Assembly: GCF_043195195.1 (NCBI RefSeq)
Contig: NZ_JBAFWT010000014.1
Coordinates: forward strand, 1-64,000
From: NCEH01 sp043195195
GTDB taxonomy: Bacteria > Pseudomonadota > Alphaproteobacteria > Rhizobiales > Xanthobacteraceae
Direction: 5' to 3'
Length of the DNA: 64,000 bases
Shown: positions 1 to 8,552 of the stretch, piece after piece
Numbering within the stretch: position 1 is the first letter of the stretch
Layout: each line of letters begins with the position of its first letter
Translations under genes and position numbers: made by a program
Notes under the pieces: generated by a model
What the model was told of the DNA's origin: nothing
The model's input: the letters and a program-made list of their open reading frames with translations, nothing else
Databases searched by the model: none

Positions 1-453
1 ATCTATTACGGCCTGCCGAAGGTGGGATTGCAGCTCGAACCGTTCGTCGCGGGCGTGATCGCGCTGGGCCTGAACTATGCGGCCTATGAGGCGGAAAACT
101 ACCGCGCCGGGCTTCTGGCCATTCCGCGCAACCAGATGGAAGCGGCCATCGCGCTCAACATGACCGAGCGCCAGGCGCTGCGGAACGTCATCATCCCCCA
201 AGCGGCGCGCATCGTGCTGCCGCCGACCACCAACGATTTCATCTCGCTCATCAAGGACTCCTCCCTGGTGTCGGTGATCTCGCTGGTGGAACTGACCAAG
301 ACCTACGAGCTGATCTCCACCACCTATTATGATTATTTCGGCACCGGCCTGCTGGTGGCGGCGATCTATCTGCTCATCGGCCTGCCCTTCGTGCGGCTCG
401 CCAAATGGGCCGAGCGCTATGCCAGCCGGGGTGTGACGCGATCCATCGGCTGA
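1..453 (+). CDS. Polar amino acid ABC transporter permease, 3' part
   Basis: The frame is open from base 1 to the TGA at 451-453, so the 5' end lies outside the window and about 150 residues are visible. The visible part has the EAA-type cytoplasmic loop of binding-protein-dependent permeases (AAIALNMTERQALRNVIIPQ), followed by LPPTTNDFISLIKDSSL and a last hydrophobic helix, which fits the HisM/GlnP amino acid family. It would form the membrane channel of an amino acid importer. The substrate cannot be told from this piece. Its partner genes would lie to the left. It is convergent with the D-amino acid dehydrogenase gene. Confidence 0.88.
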   Translation: MYYGLPKVGLQLEPFVAGVIALGLNYAAYEAENYRAGLLAIPRNQMEAAIALNMTERQALRNVIIPQAARIVLPPTTNDFISLIKDSSLVSVISLVELTKTYELISTTYYDYFGTGLLVAAIYLLIGLPFVRLAKWAERYASRGVTRSIG

Positions 454-472
454 TGGGGCCGCGGCGCTCGCC

Positions 473-1726
473 TCAACCGTAGCGGGCGAGCGTGAGCCCC
501 TCGGTATCGATATCGGGCGTGCGGTTCGTGATCAGATCGGCCAGCAGGCGCCCGGTGCCCGCGGCCATGGTCCAGCCCAGCGTGCCGTGCCCGGTGCCGA
601 GAAAGAGATTGGGATATTTTGCCTTGCCGAGGATCGGCGGGCCGTCCGGCGTCATGGGCCGCAGACCGCTCCAGAAGGAGCCGGCCTTGGCGTTCCCTCC
701 CTGGGGAAACAGGTCGCTGACCACATGCTCCAATGTGTCCCGGCGCGAATGGCGCAACGAGAGATCGAAGCCCGCCAGTTCCGCCGTGCCGCCGACCCGG
801 ATGCGGTCGCCGAGGCGCGTGACCGCAACCTTGTAGGTTTCGTCCATCACGGTCGATTCCGGCGCCCCGGAGGGATCGGTGATGGGGATGGTCAGCGAAT
901 AGCCTTTCACCGGATAGACCGGCAGGCGGATTCCCAGCGGGCGCACCGCCTTGGTCGAATAGCTGCCGAGCGCGACCACGTAAACATCGCCCCGGATGGT
1001 CCCGCCATGGGTCGCGACGCCGGTGATGCTGGCGCCGTCGTGCTGGATCTCCCGCAGGGCGCGCCCGTAGGAGAAGACCGCGCCCCGCTCAGCCGCGAGC
1101 GCGGCGAGTGCATTGGTGAACTTGAAGCAGTCGCCGGTCTCGTCGCCCGGCAGGCGCAGGCCGCCGGCGATCTTTTCCGCGACCCGCCCGAGCGCCGGCT
1201 CGGCAGTGATGCAGCCGGCGCGGTCTAGCAACTCGTACGGCACGGAAAACCGATCGAGGATCGCCATGTCTTCGCCCGCATGGTCAAGCTGCTGCTGGGT
1301 GCGGAACATCTGCAGCGTGCCCTGCATGCGCGCGTCATAGGCGATGCCGGTCTGCTGGCGCAGGGCAATGAGGCAATCGCGGCTATATTCGGCAAGCCGC
1401 ACCATCCGGCTCTTGTTGATCTCGTAGCGCGCATGGGTGCAATTGGTCAGCAGGCGCAGGCCGAACGCGACCATGGCGGCATCGAATTGCGGGCGGATGA
1501 CCAGCGGCCGATGCTTCATCATGAGCCATTTGATGGCCTTCAGCGGCAGGCCCGGCCCGGCCCAAGGCGCCGAATAGCCGGGCGAGACCTCGCCCGCATT
1601 GGCGAAGCTGGTCTCCAGCGCCGGACCCGCCTGCCGATCCACCACTTCCACCTCGTGGCCGGCGGCGGCGAGATAATATGCGAGGGTCACGCCGATGACC
1701 CCCGATCCTAAAATCACCACCTTCAT
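473..1726 (-). CDS. dadA: D-amino acid dehydrogenase small subunit
   Basis: This FAD flavoprotein oxidatively deaminates D-amino acids to 2-oxo acids and passes electrons to the respiratory chain. The 417-residue product opens with a Rossmann dinucleotide motif (MKVVILGSGVIGVTLAYYL), has GEVSPGYSAPWAGPG typical of DadA, and ends with the GTGHGTLGWTMAAGTG flavin-binding stretch. Length matches the family. The frame stays open upstream to 1933, but the start at 1726 is chosen because the Rossmann motif begins there and GGGGGAGG lies about 9 bases before it. No alanine racemase (dadX) is adjacent; the neighbouring amino acid permease is convergent, so not co-transcribed. Confidence 0.93.
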   Translation of the reverse strand: MKVVILGSGVIGVTLAYYLAAAGHEVEVVDRQAGPALETSFANAGEVSPGYSAPWAGPGLPLKAIKWLMMKHRPLVIRPQFDAAMVAFGLRLLTNCTHARYEINKSRMVRLAEYSRDCLIALRQQTGIAYDARMQGTLQMFRTQQQLDHAGEDMAILDRFSVPYELLDRAGCITAEPALGRVAEKIAGGLRLPGDETGDCFKFTNALAALAAERGAVFSYGRALREIQHDGASITGVATHGGTIRGDVYVVALGSYSTKAVRPLGIRLPVYPVKGYSLTIPITDPSGAPESTVMDETYKVAVTRLGDRIRVGGTAELAGFDLSLRHSRRDTLEHVVSDLFPQGGNAKAGSFWSGLRPMTPDGPPILGKAKYPNLFLGTGHGTLGWTMAAGTGRLLADLITNRTPDIDTEGLTLARYG

Positions 1727-2079
1727 CGCCCGGCCTCCCCCGGCCCGGCGCTGAGCGCCTGCCGCACTGCAAAACGGGATCAGACACCAAGCAGGGGCGG
1801 GCCGACAAGGCCGGTGATGATCCCGCGTGCGGTTGGGTTCACGCCATGGCTTCCGGTGGACGGCATGCGCCGCGGTGCGGGTGGCCTGCCGGCTGCGTGA
1901 TGGCCCGGTTTCCCCGCCGCGCGCTCGCGCCACGTGGCGGCCGCTCAGGTCCAGCTATGAGCCTCAAATCGCAGTAAAATACCTCTCGCCCCGGTTGAGG
2001 CGCGGACCGATGCGGGCGATAACATCGCTGTCGGCGCGCGCCATCGGCGGTCAGGCGCGCTGCAGCGAAGGAGGCGCGC
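1727..2079. other. 353-bp intergenic region between divergent dadA and the sensor kinase
   Basis: This stretch holds the upstream regions of two divergent genes. A GAAGGAGG ribosome binding site ends at about 2074, just before the GTG start of the kinase. I see no convincing promoter hexamers, inverted repeats or small genes. The open frame running into it from dadA has no family-like sequence. Confidence 0.5.
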
Positions 2080-4551
2080 GTGTTCACAAATGTGGGGTTG
2101 CGGGGAATCGACCTCGCCGCGCTCTTCAACGCCGTGCCAAATCCTTACGTGATCATGGCGCCGGATTTCAAGATCGTCGGCATGAACGAGGCCTATCTGC
2201 GCGTCACCATGCGGCGGCGGGAGGACATTACCGGTATTTCGATGTTCGAGGCGTTCCCGAGCGACCCGGCCTCGAAGTCCAACCAGATGCTGCGGGCCTC
2301 CCTGGAGCGAGTGCTGCGCGACAAGGTGCGCGACGATCTGCCGTTCCTTCCCTATCCGATTCAGCGGCCCGACGGCGCGATGGAGATGCGCTATTGGAGC
2401 GCCACCCATACCCCCTTGTTCGGCGAGGACGGCGCGGTGGGCTACGTGGTGCAGTACACGGTGGATGTGACCGAGCTTCACAATCTGCGCCTGAGCGTGG
2501 GGGCGACGTCCGCCAGTCCCTCGCTGCTGATCGAGGGGGAGGTGTTCGACCGCGCAGAGGCGGTGCAGGAAGCCAATGTCGAGTTGCACCGCGAGCGCCA
2601 GCGGCTGCGCAACCTGTTCGAGCAGGCCCCCACCTTCACCGCCGTGCTGCGCGGCCGCGATCATGTGGTGGAGTTGGCGAATGCCGCCTATATGCGGCTG
2701 GTGGGCGAGCGTCCGCTGGTCGGCCTCACGGCGCGCGAGGCATTTCCGGAGCTGGCCGGCTCCCGCGTTCTGGACGAGTTGGACCGCGCCTACCGCACGG
2801 GTGAAACATTCGTGGCGCGGGGGCTTTCGGTGATGCTGCGCACCACGCCGAACCAGCCTCTGCAGGAACGCGTCCTCGATTTCATCTATCAGCCGGTGAT
2901 CGATGCCGACGGCTCGGTTGGCGGCATCTTCATCCAAGGACAGGATATCACCGAGCAGCGCCGCGCCGAGGATGCCCTGCGCGCGCGCGAGACGGAACTG
3001 CGCCGCCTCAACGAATCCCTCGAGGCCCAGGTGGCCGACCGCACCCGCGAGCGCGACCGGCTGTGGCGGCTCAGTGGGGATCTCATGGGCGTGTGCCGGG
3101 AAGACGGCGGCCTCGAAGCGGTCAACGGCGCCTGGAGCGACCTGCTCGGCTGGAGCGAAGGCGATCTGCTTACGGGCGGTTTCCTGGATCTGGTGCATCC
3201 CGATGACATGCCGGCGACTCAGGCCGCCCTTGCCCGCTCGCGGGAGGCCCGTGCGGTGGGGCGGTTCGAAAATCGCTGCCGCCGCAAGGATGGCTCCTAT
3301 CGCGTGCTCGCCTGGACCCTCGCCGCCGATACCGGGCGACTTTATATCGTCGGGCGCGACATGACGGATCAGCGCCAGACCGAGGAGCAATTGCGTCAGG
3401 CCCAGAAGATGGAGGCGGTGGGCCAATTGACCGGGGGCATCGCCCACGATTTCAACAATCTGCTCCAGGGCATTACCGGCTCGCTGGATATTCTTCAGCG
3501 CCGGGTCAGTCAGGGACGTACCGCGGAACTCGATCGCTTCGTCGCCAATGCCATGAGCTCGGCCAGCCGCGCCGCCGCGCTCACCCACCGCCTGCTGGCC
3601 TTCTCCCGCCGCCAGCCGCTGGATCCGAAGCCGGTGCAGGCCAATCCGCTGGTCACATCCATGGAGGATCTGCTGCGGCGAACCATGGGCGAAAGCATTC
3701 ATCTGGAGCTGGTGCTCGCGGGAGGTCTCTGGCTCACCTTGTGCGATGCCAATCAGCTGGAAAATGCGATCCTCAATCTGGTGATCAATGCGCGTGACGC
3801 CATGCCCAACGGCGGCAAGCTGATCATCGAGACCTGCAACGTTCACCTCGACGGCCTCTATGCGGCCCGCGCCCACGGCGTCTCGCCCGGACAATATGTC
3901 TGCCTCAGCGTGACCGACACCGGCACCGGCATGGCGCCGGAGGTGATCGAGCGGGCGTTCGATCCCTTCTTCACCACCAAGCCGATCGGCCAGGGCACCG
4001 GGCTCGGCCTGTCCATGATTTACGGGTTCGCGCGGCAGTCCGAAGGCCATTGCCGCATCTACAGCGAGGTCGGGCACGGCACCACGGTGAAGCTCTACCT
4101 GCCGCGCCACCACGGCGACGCGGTCGGGGAGACCGGCCCGCGCGATCTCGACGACAGCCATCTGTCGGTCGACGCGGAGGTGGTGCTGGTGGTGGAGGAC
4201 GATCGGGTGGTGCGTGGCCTGATCATCGAGGTCCTGCATGAGCTGGGCTATGCCGCGATCGAGGCTGTGGACGGGCAGGCGGGGCTCGATCTGCTGATGT
4301 CCGAGCGCAAGATCGACCTGCTGGTGACCGACATCGGCCTGCCGCGCCTGAACGGGCGGCAGATGGTGGACGCCGCGCGCGCCCTGCGCCCCTCCCTCAA
4401 GGTGCTGTTCATGACCGGTTATGCCGAGAATGCCGCCATCGCGGGCGGGTTTCTGGAGCCGGGGATGGCGATGGTGACGAAGCCCTTCGCCATCGAGCAA
4501 CTGGCGGCCCGGATCCGCATCATGCTGGAGCAGGAGCGCGCCTCGTCCTGA
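2080..4551 (+). CDS. Hybrid sensor histidine kinase with PAS domains and C-terminal receiver
   Basis: This is an 823-residue cytoplasmic-looking signalling kinase with no clear membrane segment. Three PAS-like sensor regions occupy roughly residues 12-135, 175-300 and 325-430, joined by coiled-coil stretches (for example DALRARETELRRLNESLE). The HisKA dimerisation domain has GGIAHDFNN with phospho-acceptor His456. A HATPase_c domain (NLVINARDAMPNGG, then GTGLGLSMIYGF) spans about 550-670, and a receiver domain at about 700-820 has phospho-acceptor Asp751 (VTDIGLPRLNG). The GTG start at 2080 follows GAAGGAGG. No DNA-binding response regulator is adjacent, so the output partner is unknown. It is convergent with the reductase gene 6 bp away. 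Confidence 0.93.
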   Translation: MFTNVGLRGIDLAALFNAVPNPYVIMAPDFKIVGMNEAYLRVTMRRREDITGISMFEAFPSDPASKSNQMLRASLERVLRDKVRDDLPFLPYPIQRPDGAMEMRYWSATHTPLFGEDGAVGYVVQYTVDVTELHNLRLSVGATSASPSLLIEGEVFDRAEAVQEANVELHRERQRLRNLFEQAPTFTAVLRGRDHVVELANAAYMRLVGERPLVGLTAREAFPELAGSRVLDELDRAYRTGETFVARGLSVMLRTTPNQPLQERVLDFIYQPVIDADGSVGGIFIQGQDITEQRRAEDALRARETELRRLNESLEAQVADRTRERDRLWRLSGDLMGVCREDGGLEAVNGAWSDLLGWSEGDLLTGGFLDLVHPDDMPATQAALARSREARAVGRFENRCRRKDGSYRVLAWTLAADTGRLYIVGRDMTDQRQTEEQLRQAQKMEAVGQLTGGIAHDFNNLLQGITGSLDILQRRVSQGRTAELDRFVANAMSSASRAAALTHRLLAFSRRQPLDPKPVQANPLVTSMEDLLRRTMGESIHLELVLAGGLWLTLCDANQLENAILNLVINARDAMPNGGKLIIETCNVHLDGLYAARAHGVSPGQYVCLSVTDTGTGMAPEVIERAFDPFFTTKPIGQGTGLGLSMIYGFARQSEGHCRIYSEVGHGTTVKLYLPRHHGDAVGETGPRDLDDSHLSVDAEVVLVVEDDRVVRGLIIEVLHELGYAAIEAVDGQAGLDLLMSERKIDLLVTDIGLPRLNGRQMVDAARALRPSLKVLFMTGYAENAAIAGGFLEPGMAMVTKPFAIEQLAARIRIMLEQERASS

Positions 4552-4557
4552 GCCGGC

Positions 4558-5496
4558 CTAAAGGTCGAGGGTCAGCCGCGCTTCCGCCGACAGCGCGACG
4601 CAGGCCATGAGCGCATGGCTGCGATCCTCGGGCGAGAGGACGCGGTCGCGATGGATCGGGCGGCCCTCGATCCACTCCACCTTGCACGCGCCACAGATGC
4701 CGCCGCCGCAGGACGCCGGCACCCGCACGCCGCTGCGCTCCAGCGCCTCCAGCATGGTCACGCCCAGCGGCACCTCGATCTCCTGTCCGCTACGGGCCAG
4801 CACTAGCGTGTAGGGGCGAGCCTGAGGGTCGGCGATGACCGGCGGGGGCACGAAGCGTTCCACGTGCACCTGCTCCAAGGGCCAGTCCCGCGTCGCCGCC
4901 TCGAAGGCGTCCGTCAGTCCGTCCGGCCCGCAGCAGGCGAGGGCGATGCCGGTACGCGGAGCGCCGAGAAGGACGGTGAGATCCGGCCGAGGCCCAGCCC
5001 TTGTGTCGTGGATCACGGCATGGCCCGCGGCCACCAGCGGCGCCAATTCCTCCGCCAAAGGCGGCGCGCCGCGCGCCAGCAGGTGCAGCGTGAAGTCGTC
5101 CCGTCCCTCGGCCAGCAAGGCATGGGCGGCGGAGAGGAAAGGCGTGACGCCGATGCCCCCCGCGATGAAGACATGCCGCCGTTCCGCGAGGGGTACGCCG
5201 CCGCGCGGCAAGGTGACGCCGATCTCGTCGCCCGCCTGCACCGCGTCGTGCAGCAGGGCCGAGCCGCCCCGGCCCGCCGGCTCGCGCTTCACGGCCACCA
5301 CATAGCGGTCGTTCTGGTGCGGCGGATTGCACAGGGAATAGGTCCGCAGCAGCCCGCCGGGCAGGTGCAGATCCACGTGGGCGCCGGGCTTGAAGGGGGG
5401 CAGGTCCCAGCCGTCCGGGTCCTTCAGCACGAAGCGCTTCACCCCGTCTCCGGCGGTGATCTCGGCAACGACGGTGCGGAGGGTTCCGCGTGCCAT
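4558..5496 (-). CDS. PDR/VanB-type NADH oxidoreductase (FMN, NAD, plant-type 2Fe-2S)
   Basis: The 312-residue protein has the domain order of phthalate dioxygenase reductase and VanB: FMN-binding RTYS at residues 51-54, NAD-binding GGIGVTPF at 113-120, and a C-terminal plant-type ferredoxin domain with cluster cysteines at 263, 268, 271 and 299. Such enzymes move electrons from NADH through FMN to a 2Fe-2S cluster and on to a terminal oxygenase. No oxygenase is encoded nearby. Instead its ATG overlaps the stop codon of the MOSC gene by one base (TGATG), so the two are probably translationally coupled. I infer it may donate electrons to the MOSC protein. The frame is open further upstream, but only inside the MOSC gene, in another frame. 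Confidence 0.88.
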   Translation of the reverse strand: MARGTLRTVVAEITAGDGVKRFVLKDPDGWDLPPFKPGAHVDLHLPGGLLRTYSLCNPPHQNDRYVVAVKREPAGRGGSALLHDAVQAGDEIGVTLPRGGVPLAERRHVFIAGGIGVTPFLSAAHALLAEGRDDFTLHLLARGAPPLAEELAPLVAAGHAVIHDTRAGPRPDLTVLLGAPRTGIALACCGPDGLTDAFEAATRDWPLEQVHVERFVPPPVIADPQARPYTLVLARSGQEIEVPLGVTMLEALERSGVRVPASCGGGICGACKVEWIEGRPIHRDRVLSPEDRSHALMACVALSAEARLTLDL

Positions 5497-6011
5497 CACA
5501 CGTTCCGCACCAGATCGCCGATCCGGACCACGCCGCCCACGAGAATGCGGCAGTTGAGGCCCGAGCGATTGATCAGGGGATCGAAGATGGCCTTGCCGGT
5601 GATTTCCTCGATATGCCGGCACGGCACCGAAAGGCGGGTCGCCTCCAGCAGTGTCTCGCCCAGCAGGAAGCGCTTGCCCACCAGATGGTTGAGCGGCACG
5701 CCCTCCACCGTGACGTTGCGGCGATGGTCCTGCGGGGCGATCTCGATGCCGGCGTCGCGCTTGAGGGCATCGAGGGTCTCGATCTCGAACAAGGTAATCT
5801 GCCGGCCGTCCTCGGGCCGGTCGGAATAGAAGCCCTCCTCGCGTCCGATCATGTAGCGGTCGCCCTCGATGCCCTTTCCGGCGATCAGATTGATCTCGTT
5901 CATGGCACGCATGGGCAGGAAGGCGCGGGCGGTGATGTGCAGGCACCGGACCACGCCGGTGAAGGTGGTGAGGGCGGTGCGCGGGGCTTCCGCCGTGTCG
6001 CTGGCAAGCAT
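5496..6011 (-). CDS. MOSC-domain protein, probable molybdenum-cofactor enzyme
   Basis: The 171-residue product has the MOSC features GKGIEGDRY (residues 46-53) and a conserved cysteine in SVPCRH (Cys131), the likely molybdenum ligand by analogy with YiiM, YcbX and mARC proteins. Family members reduce N-hydroxylated compounds or transfer sulfur from the cofactor. E. coli YcbX carries a fused 2Fe-2S domain; here that part is absent and the next gene, overlapping by one base, encodes a complete NADH-FMN-2Fe-2S reductase. The start at 6011 follows AAGGAGC. The gap of 87 bp to the upstream MFS gene on the same strand suggests one transcript. The substrate is unknown. Confidence 0.85.
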   Translation of the reverse strand: MLASDTAEAPRTALTTFTGVVRCLHITARAFLPMRAMNEINLIAGKGIEGDRYMIGREEGFYSDRPEDGRQITLFEIETLDALKRDAGIEIAPQDHRRNVTVEGVPLNHLVGKRFLLGETLLEATRLSVPCRHIEEITGKAIFDPLINRSGLNCRILVGGVVRIGDLVRNV

Positions 6012-6098
6012 GGGTGCTCCTTGGTTCGATGCGAAGGACCCCGGCGTGCCGGGGTCCGGGGCGGCCGACGCGCGGTCGCGGGGTGAGCGCGGCGCGCC

Positions 6099-7412
6099 TC
6101 AGTTTAGGGGCTTCTTGGCGGTCTCCGGCGCCATGTAGGTGGCGAAGGTGGTGATGAGGCCGCAGCCGATCAGATAGATCGAGATCGGCCAGGTGGCCCC
6201 GCCGCTCCAGGCCATGAGCGAGGCGGCGATAAAGGGGGTGAGTCCGCCGGAAATGGCCGCGCCGATCTGGAACCCGAGCGAGGCGCCGCTATAGCGCAGG
6301 CGCGCCTCGAACAGTTCGGAGTAGAACGGCGCGCCAATGCCGAACATCACCATCTGGCCGAACGAGATGGCCACCACCACGGTCAGCGAGACGATCATCG
6401 GGTCGCGGGTCTGCAGCAGCGCGAACATGGGGAAGGCAAATCCCATGCAGAACAGGCAGCTCAGATAGAACATGGTCTTGCGGCCCCATTTGTCCGACAG
6501 CCAGCCGAAGAACGGGATCGAGAACAAAGCGATGAAGGAGGACAGCATCACGCCGTTGAGGATGGTGCCGCGCGACATGCCGAGGGTCTGCGTCGCATAG
6601 GAGATGACGAATACGCCGGCGATGGAGGCATAGGAGATTTCAGCGATCTTCAGGCCCACAGCGGTGAAGAACGGCCGGCGGTGATACTTGAAGATCTCGA
6701 CGATCGGCATCTGCGCCACTTCGCGCTTGGCCTGGAGGTCGCGGAACGCGGGGGTCTCTTCCAGCCGCAGGCGGATGAACAGGCCGACGCCGATCAGCAG
6801 CACCGACATGAGGAACGGAACGCGCCAGCCCCAGGCGAGGAAATCGGCGTCCGGCATCTGCGAGATGATGGCGAAGATGCCGAGCGCCGCGAGATTGCCG
6901 ATGGGGTTTCCCACCTGCACCAGCGAGCCGTACAGGCCGCGCCGGTCGGCGGGCGCATTCTCCACCACCATCAGCACGGCTCCGCCCCATTCCCCGCCGA
7001 GGCCGATGCCCTGAAGGAAGCGCAGGGCCACCAGCAGGGCCGGGGCGGCGACGCCGATCTGGGCATAGGTGGGCAGCAGGCCGATCAGGAAGGTGCCGAA
7101 CCCCATGATGACGATGGTGGTGGCGAGCATCGCCTTGCGGCCGAGCTTGTCGCCGTAATGGCCGAAGATCGCGGCGCCGAGCGGGCGGGCCAGAAAGCCC
7201 ACCGCATAGGTGCCGAAGGCGGCGATGGTGGCGAGCGCCGGCTCGGCGACCGGGAAGAACAGCTTGTTGAAGACCAGCGCGGTGGCCACCGCATAGATCA
7301 GGAAGTCGTACCATTCCACGGCGGTGCCGATGACGGACGACCAGATGATGCGGCGCATGGTGGAGGGCGGCGATACGGCGGCGGGCGCCGCCAGACGTTC
7401 GGTGATGGTCAT
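6099..7412 (-). CDS. MFS transporter of the metabolite:proton symporter (MHS) type
   Basis: The 437-residue protein is highly hydrophobic with about 12 membrane segments. It has the MHS-family opening (SSVIGTAVEWYDFLIYA) and the loop-2 signature GHYGDKLGRKAML, repeated in the second half as LSDKWGRKTMFYL. MHS carriers take up organic acids, betaines or shikimate-like compounds with protons. The start at 7412 is preceded by GGGG about 6 bases upstream; the frame remains open upstream but the homology begins here. It lies within the minus-strand cluster and gives that cluster a second uptake route beside the ABC system. Its substrate cannot be deduced. Confidence 0.9.
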   Translation of the reverse strand: MTITERLAAPAAVSPPSTMRRIIWSSVIGTAVEWYDFLIYAVATALVFNKLFFPVAEPALATIAAFGTYAVGFLARPLGAAIFGHYGDKLGRKAMLATTIVIMGFGTFLIGLLPTYAQIGVAAPALLVALRFLQGIGLGGEWGGAVLMVVENAPADRRGLYGSLVQVGNPIGNLAALGIFAIISQMPDADFLAWGWRVPFLMSVLLIGVGLFIRLRLEETPAFRDLQAKREVAQMPIVEIFKYHRRPFFTAVGLKIAEISYASIAGVFVISYATQTLGMSRGTILNGVMLSSFIALFSIPFFGWLSDKWGRKTMFYLSCLFCMGFAFPMFALLQTRDPMIVSLTVVVAISFGQMVMFGIGAPFYSELFEARLRYSGASLGFQIGAAISGGLTPFIAASLMAWSGGATWPISIYLIGCGLITTFATYMAPETAKKPLN

Positions 7413-7537
7413 GATAATCCCCACGATGGAAGGTTGTTCTTCGTCAGGACGCACGTTCCCGCTGCCCGCCCGGCTTCTGCGTCCGGGCGGGTTCGCAACG
7501 ATTGGGCGGTGCGGCAAGCGCGCCGCGCCGGGCAGCC

Positions 7538-7885
7538 TCAGGCTGGCAGTGCCGCGATGACGGCGATTTCCACTTTGATCCCGGGATTGGCGAGGCGGCT
7601 TTCGATGCAGGCGCGGGCCGGCGGCTCGGCCGGCACCCACGCGTCCCACACCGTGTTGAAGGCGGCGAAGTCCGAAATGTCGGGGAGCCATACCGTGGCC
7701 GAGAGCAGGCGCGTCTTGTCGGTTCCGGCTTCCGCCAGGATCGCGTCGATCTTGGCCAGCACCTGGCTCGCCTGGGCTTCCACGCCCACGCTGAGATCGT
7801 CGGGCACCTGGCCCGCGAGATAGGCGATGCCGCCGAAGACCGTCGCGGCGCTGAGCCGCTTGCCGACGCCGATACGGGTGATCAT
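7538..7885 (-). CDS. RidA/YjgF family protein
   Basis: This is a 115-residue protein of the Rid superfamily, which hydrolyses reactive enamine/imine intermediates or acts in catabolic pathways of amines and aromatics. Family features are GGIAYLAGQVPDDLS near the N-terminus, QVLAKIDAILAEAGTDKTRLLSATVWLPD in the middle (shown in short: TRLLSATVWLPD) and RACIESRLANPGIKVEI at the end, which carries the active-site arginine position. Its ATG overlaps the stop of the upstream isomerase gene (ATGA), indicating coupling. It probably belongs to a pathway-specific Rid subgroup rather than archetypal RidA, since it lies in a catabolic cluster. Confidence 0.88.
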   Translation of the reverse strand: MITRIGVGKRLSAATVFGGIAYLAGQVPDDLSVGVEAQASQVLAKIDAILAEAGTDKTRLLSATVWLPDISDFAAFNTVWDAWVPAEPPARACIESRLANPGIKVEIAVIAALPA

Positions 7886-8535
7886 GACGCCACCTTGAGG
7901 TCGGCGGGGGCCGGCGCCCTTCCGAGCGCACGGGCGATGGTGTCGTCCAGCATCGAAAGGCGGTCCTGTCCCCAGAACCCTTCGCCGCGGAAGACGTAGA
8001 AGGGGGCGCCGAACATGCCGGACTGCACGGCGAGATCGGTGTTTTGGTAATAGGCCTGGACCGCCGCCTTGCCCTTCGAGCGTTCGAGGATCGCCGGACC
8101 GTCGAGCCCGAGGTGGTCCGCGATGGACACCAGCGTCGCCTCGTCCTCGATGTCGCGCTCCTCGGCCCACAGGGCGGTCATGATGGCGTGGATGAGATCG
8201 TGCGGGGGAAGGCCCATCTGCATCGCCGCTATGGCGAAGCGCGACGGGGTCTCCACCGACTGGGTCATGTATTTCGGTTCGAGATTGATCGGCATGCCGA
8301 GGATGTCGCGGAAGCGCCGCATCTCGAGAAAACGGTAATCGCGCCGCTCCTTGGAGCGCAGCGGCAGCTTGATGCCGCCGGTGCGGGCATAGACCGAGCC
8401 GATATCGACCGGATAATAATTGACGGGCAGGGCGTAACGCTCGGCCATCGCCTTCAGGCGCGGGTTGCCGAAATAGGCCCAATCCGAGTTGATCCAGAAA
8501 TAATAGTCGATGGCGTTCGAAGTCTTATCGCTCAT
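7882..8535 (-). CDS. 2-hydroxychromene-2-carboxylate isomerase-like DsbA/GST-kappa protein
   Basis: The 217-residue thioredoxin-fold protein matches the HCCA isomerase/GST-kappa group: YYFWINSDWAYFGNPRL near the start, with Ser17 at the catalytic position of the family, and SGMFGAPFYVFRGEGFWGQDR near the end with the cis-Pro. Characterised members use glutathione to isomerise 2-hydroxychromene-2-carboxylate in naphthalene breakdown. No other naphthalene genes are present, so the actual substrate is probably different. The start at 8535 follows a GGAG-type site. It sits 17 bp after the ABC permease gene and overlaps ridA by 4 bases. Confidence 0.85.
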   Translation of the reverse strand: MSDKTSNAIDYYFWINSDWAYFGNPRLKAMAERYALPVNYYPVDIGSVYARTGGIKLPLRSKERRDYRFLEMRRFRDILGMPINLEPKYMTQSVETPSRFAIAAMQMGLPPHDLIHAIMTALWAEERDIEDEATLVSIADHLGLDGPAILERSKGKAAVQAYYQNTDLAVQSGMFGAPFYVFRGEGFWGQDRLSMLDDTIARALGRAPAPADLKVAS

Positions 8536-8552
8536 GGGCGTTCTCCGAGGGA

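Noticed and set aside
1945..4500. Long open frame antisense to the sensor kinase gene
   Set aside because: It mirrors the codon bias of the GC-rich kinase gene on the other strand, has low-complexity His/Gly/Arg-rich sequence and no family motif.
5497..5946. Extension of the reductase frame upstream of 5496
   Set aside because: It runs inside the MOSC gene in another frame and is Arg/Pro-rich without homology.
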